From contig DAOVAN010000072.1 of NCBI GenBank assembly GCA_030671005.1, positions 1-8,197 of the forward strand: a DNA stretch of 8,197 nt, written 5' to 3'. The position numbers and the translations under genes were made by a program. The stretch's first letter is position 1, and the number at the start of each line of letters is the position of its first letter. Below the pieces are notes generated by a model. The model saw only the letters and a program-made list of their open reading frames with translations, was not told where the DNA came from and made no database searches. This stretch comes from Caldifarciminota bacterium (GTDB taxonomy: Bacteria > Hydrothermota > Tepidihabitantia > SM23-42). Of this stretch, positions 4,975 to 8,197 are shown piece after piece.

Positions 4975-6732
4975 TTAGGTGTGTAGCGATTCGTAGATGA
5001 GCTTTGCCGTTTTGGGGCCGATGCCCGGGACTTTGGCGATTTCTCCTTCGCTTGCTTTTTTCAAAGCCTCGATACTGCCAAAGTATTTCAGTATTTCAAA
5101 TTTCCTCAGTTTGCCTATGCCAGCGATATCATCGATCGCGGACCTGGTTAGTGGTTTGGCGCGAAGCTTGCGGTGATAGCCGATGGCAAACCGGTGTGCT
5201 TCATCACGTACCCTTTTCAACAGAAAAAATCCTTTGGCCGTTTGCGGTATTGAAACAACACGGCCATCCTTTTTATACAGCTGATTGCTTCTTTTGGCTA
5301 ACGCATACGTTGGAATCTTCAAATCTAGGTCATTGATGACCCGGAGGGCTGAGTAAAGTTGCCCCTTACCACCATCAATGAGCAAAAGGTTTGGTTTGCG
5401 TTCTCTCTTTTTTAGGTCCTTGAGCCTGCGGCTGACGATTTCTCTGATCATGGCAAAATCATTCTGGCCAATTACCCTTTTGATCCGATACCTTCGATAA
5501 TACTGCTTATACGGCTTGCCGTCTTTGAACGCCACGGATGATCCGACCGCGAATTTTGTGCCGATGTTCGATATATCGAATGCCTCGATCCAACGCGGCG
5601 GACTTTTCAGATGCAGCTTCTCCTGTATTTCGATGAGCACCGGCGGCACTCTTGTCTTTGTGATCCTCGCCGACAATTCACTTTCTGCATTCTTCTTGGC
5701 CCATTCCAGTAGATGTCTGACCGCTCCCCTGGGTTTGGTTACAACCCGGACATCGAATCCTTTATTTCGGAACCACTTTTCCTGGATGTCCCATTCAGTG
5801 GGCATGCACGAAACGACAAGCTGCTTCGGCAGAAACGACAAATGAGTACATATCAATCTAATGAACGAACTCGCGATTTCTTCATCTGTACTTTTCGAAT
5901 TGATTTTCAAATCGTATATTTCCTTTGAAAAAAGACGGTTCTCGCGAATCTTGAAAAGGCAAGCTATGCAATGAAATCGACTGCGTGCAGTGCCGATAAC
6001 GTCGCGACTGACATTATCCTTAGTTACTATTTGTTGCCGTTGCGATATTTTGCGTATTGCGAATAGCTGATCACGCAGAATTTTGGCTGCTTCGAAATTT
6101 TCGTTCTTGGCGTGTTGCCACATCTGTTTTTCAAGAGTCTTTTCGAGTTCATCCGAGCTACCGCGTAGAAACTTTATTGCTTTATCGGCGAGGTTGCCGT
6201 ACTCTTGTTTTGTGATGCTTTCTGTACATGGTGCGCTACATTTTCCTAAGTAATACTCTAGGCACGGCCTGGCGTACTTTTTTGATAGGTCCTTAGTACA
6301 CGACACCAGTTTGAATATGCGGCATAGAGCGTCCCGTGTTTTTCGCAGCGCTTTGGCACTGGTATATGGTCCAAATATGAGTGAACCATCAGGAGTCAGG
6401 TCACGCGTGAAAAGAATACGTGGAAAATCTTCTTTGATAGTGATTTTCAGATACGGAAATTTCTTATCATCTTTCAAGCGGATATTATATCTTGGTTTGT
6501 GTAGCTTTATTAGCGATTCTTCAAGAGACAGGGCTTCGACATCAGAATTGACGATGATAATATCGACATCAGTTGCCTGAGCCACGAGCGAGGAGTTTAA
6601 ATAAGAAGTCAGTCGATTTTTTAGACTCGATGCCTTACCAATATAGATTATCTTATTCTTTTGGTCCTTGAAAATGTAGACGCCAGCCGTCAACGGAGCT
6701 TGTTGAATTTTGTTTCTCAGGATCTTATTCAC
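4975..6732 (-). CDS. uvrC: UvrABC excinuclease subunit C
   Basis: This is a complete 585-residue UvrC, close to the usual length of about 600. The protein makes both incisions around bulky DNA lesions in nucleotide excision repair after UvrA/UvrB recognition. The N-terminal GIY-YIG nuclease (3' cut) has G17-V-Y19, Y30-I-G32, R40 and E71. A cysteine set C145, C157, C165, C169 has the same 11-7-3 spacing as the iron-sulfur cysteines reported for E. coli UvrC. The UVR helix that contacts UvrB is at about 195-230. The RNase H-like nuclease (5' cut) has D386 (EAFDIS), D453 (LIDGGKGQ) and H513 (RDEAHRF). Two helix-hairpin-helix motifs end the protein (about 531-585). The start is GTG with no visible Shine-Dalgarno. 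An in-frame TAA six codons upstream and the usual distance to the GIY motif support it. It lies 55 bp after rtcB and is probably cotranscribed. Confidence 0.97.
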   Translation of the reverse strand: MNKILRNKIQQAPLTAGVYIFKDQKNKIIYIGKASSLKNRLTSYLNSSLVAQATDVDIIIVNSDVEALSLEESLIKLHKPRYNIRLKDDKKFPYLKITIKEDFPRILFTRDLTPDGSLIFGPYTSAKALRKTRDALCRIFKLVSCTKDLSKKYARPCLEYYLGKCSAPCTESITKQEYGNLADKAIKFLRGSSDELEKTLEKQMWQHAKNENFEAAKILRDQLFAIRKISQRQQIVTKDNVSRDVIGTARSRFHCIACLFKIRENRLFSKEIYDLKINSKSTDEEIASSFIRLICTHLSFLPKQLVVSCMPTEWDIQEKWFRNKGFDVRVVTKPRGAVRHLLEWAKKNAESELSARITKTRVPPVLIEIQEKLHLKSPPRWIEAFDISNIGTKFAVGSSVAFKDGKPYKQYYRRYRIKRVIGQNDFAMIREIVSRRLKDLKKRERKPNLLLIDGGKGQLYSALRVINDLDLKIPTYALAKRSNQLYKKDGRVVSIPQTAKGFFLLKRVRDEAHRFAIGYHRKLRAKPLTRSAIDDIAGIGKLRKFEILKYFGSIEALKKASEGEIAKVPGIGPKTAKLIYESLHT

Positions 6733-6787
6733 TGCAAAAAGATAGTGTTACAGCTGTCGCCTGTAGTTTTGTGTCTGCGAAATGCAA

Positions 6788-8197
6788 CTATCCTTTGACA
6801 ACACCCAGTGGTCTCATCCGGGCGACTTTGCGTGATATGCCTGCCTTGTGCACCGCATCGACGACCGTGTCGATATTCTTATACGCTTCTGGTACTTCCT
6901 CGCGCAGGACTTTGTCGCTTGCTGAAAGGACGTAGATCCCTTTTTCGGCGAGTTCCTTTTCTATGCTTCGGCCGCGTGTTCTGGATAGTGCCTTGGTACG
7001 CGACATGACACGGCCTGCACCGTGGCAGGTTGAGCCAAATGTCTCTTTCATTGCCAGATCAGTGCCGAGCAACAGGTATGAATGTGTCCCCATGTCTCCC
7101 GGAATGAGTACTGGTTGACCAATGCTTTTATACATATCCGGTACCTCGTCGTGTCCTGCGGCGAATGCCCGGGTTGCGCCCTTACGGTGTATGCACAATT
7201 CCTTAATTTCATCGCCCACCTTGTGCTTTTCGAACTTGGCTATATTGTGAGCTACATCGTAGATGAGATGCATGCCGAGATCTTCGGCCTTTTTGCCCAA
7301 AACTTTCTCAAATGATTCTCTTATCCAGTGCATTATGCATTGACGGTTTGCCCAAGCATAGTTCGCGGCACACGCCATCTGTTCGAAGTATGCCTTGCCT
7401 TCAGGCGATTTTATGGGTGCACAAGCCAGCTGGCGATCAGGAATCTGAATGCCGTACTTCTGAGTCACTCGACCCAACATCTTGACGTTGTCGTCGCATA
7501 CCTGATAACCAAGGCCTCTTGAACCAGTGTGTATCATGATGGTTATCTGTCCAACATCTTCGATGCCCATAATATTTGCTGCTTCCCGGTCATAGATATC
7601 TTCAACAACCTGTATCTCCAGGAAATGATTACCCGCGCCGAGTGTTCCCAGTTGAGGACGTCCGCGCGTAAGGGCACGTCTTGATACTTTGTCTGGATTT
7701 GCTCCTTTGAGTGCGCCATGTGCTTCGATGTGGTCGATGTCCTCTTGCCAGCCGAATCCCTTTTTCATAGCCCATTGAGCACCATGAACGAGTACTTGCT
7801 TCACCTCTCTTTCGTCGATACGTATTTTACCGGTTGAACCAACGCCTGAAGGAACATTATTGAACATGGAGCGGATCAAGTCTTTGATTTTGTGCTGGAT
7901 GTCTTTGTCCGTGAGGTCAGTCCGGAGCAGTCGGACACCACAATTTATATCGTAACCCACACCACCGGGTGATATTATCCCTTGTTCAACGTCAAAAGCC
8001 GCAACACCGCCAATGGGGAATCCATAACCCCAGTGTATATCAGGCATTGCCATTGCGTATCCGACAATACCCGGTAGAGTTGCTACATTTGCGACTTGTT
8101 CGGGTGCTTCGTCTGAAGTTATCTGGGATAACATCTTTTCCGATGCGTAGATGACGCCATCGGTTCTCATGCCAGTTTTATAACTGCGAGGAATCTT
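6788..8197 (-). CDS. rtcB: RtcB-type RNA ligase (5' partial at window edge)
   Basis: RtcB joins RNA 2',3'-cyclic phosphate (or 3'-phosphate) ends to 5'-OH ends using GTP and Mn2+, in tRNA splicing or RNA repair. The frame stays open past the ATG at 8170: nine further codons (KIPRSYKTG) match the family's N-terminal I-P motif. The true start is therefore beyond the right edge and the ATG at 8170 is internal. Counting that ATG as 1, metal and catalytic residues are D74 and C77 in GYDINCG, N181-H182 in GAGNHF, H214 in IHTGSRG, H308 in YDVAHN, HRKGATRA (328-335) and guanylylated H383 in TCHGAGR. The end RPLGVVKG-TAG looks complete. The site is intact, so an active ligase is expected. Its usual activator, archease, is not in the window and could lie just upstream. 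uvrC follows after 55 bp. Confidence 0.97.
   Translation of the reverse strand, partial: KIPRSYKTGMRTDGVIYASEKMLSQITSDEAPEQVANVATLPGIVGYAMAMPDIHWGYGFPIGGVAAFDVEQGIISPGGVGYDINCGVRLLRTDLTDKDIQHKIKDLIRSMFNNVPSGVGSTGKIRIDEREVKQVLVHGAQWAMKKGFGWQEDIDHIEAHGALKGANPDKVSRRALTRGRPQLGTLGAGNHFLEIQVVEDIYDREAANIMGIEDVGQITIMIHTGSRGLGYQVCDDNVKMLGRVTQKYGIQIPDRQLACAPIKSPEGKAYFEQMACAANYAWANRQCIMHWIRESFEKVLGKKAEDLGMHLIYDVAHNIAKFEKHKVGDEIKELCIHRKGATRAFAAGHDEVPDMYKSIGQPVLIPGDMGTHSYLLLGTDLAMKETFGSTCHGAGRVMSRTKALSRTRGRSIEKELAEKGIYVLSASDKVLREEVPEAYKNIDTVVDAVHKAGISRKVARMRPLGVVKG

Noticed and set aside
5004..5928. Several plus-strand frames of 70-110 codons opposite uvrC
   Set aside because: They lie antisense to well-conserved UvrC domains, lack ribosome sites and show no recognisable protein features.

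Overview
All protein genes supported in this window lie on the minus strand. Read in transcription order (right to left) they are: rtcB (RNA ligase, running off the right edge), uvrC (excision nuclease subunit), a repeat-filled intergenic stretch of about 600 bp, a 56-codon small ORF, a soluble TPR-type sensor histidine kinase, a NarL/FixJ response regulator, and a secreted cysteine-rich beta-helix protein that runs off the left edge.

The window suggests an uncultured, Gram-negative-type bacterium from a candidate lineage near the FCB group, such as WOR-3/Stahlbacteria, Cloacimonadota or Zixibacteria. The evidence is a cleavable signal peptide followed by a parallel beta-helix, a CWWG...GPWHP motif, and a FlgD/type-A-sorting-like C-terminal domain. 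A cytoplasmic TPR histidine kinase and short 'word' repeats scattered between and inside genes fit the same picture. This is recognition by style, not a phylogenetic result, and confidence in the lineage is low to moderate.

Layout. (a) 6788-8197 rtcB and 4975-6732 uvrC are 55 bp apart with no clear terminator between them, so they probably form one nucleic-acid-repair transcription unit. (b) 4384-4974 has no supported gene. It contains short-word repeats (4743-4974), a composite palindromic repeat element (about 4491-4742) and a good sigma70-type promoter (4452-4479) facing the signalling genes. (c) 1611-4383 is a signalling operon: a small ORF with a strong ribosome site overlaps the start of the TPR kinase by 29 nt, and the kinase is followed after 75 bp by its NarL-type regulator. 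(d) 1400-1610 holds a candidate promoter and a perfect 18-bp palindrome ahead of the beta-helix gene (1-1399).

Working model (inference). The kinase has no membrane segment and senses a cytoplasmic signal or partner through eight TPR units. It phosphorylates D55 of the regulator, and the palindrome makes the adjacent beta-helix gene a plausible target. The least ordinary features are the overlapping small ORF, the short-word repeats that have become coding sequence inside the C-terminal domain of the beta-helix protein, and the column of cysteines in its helix coils.
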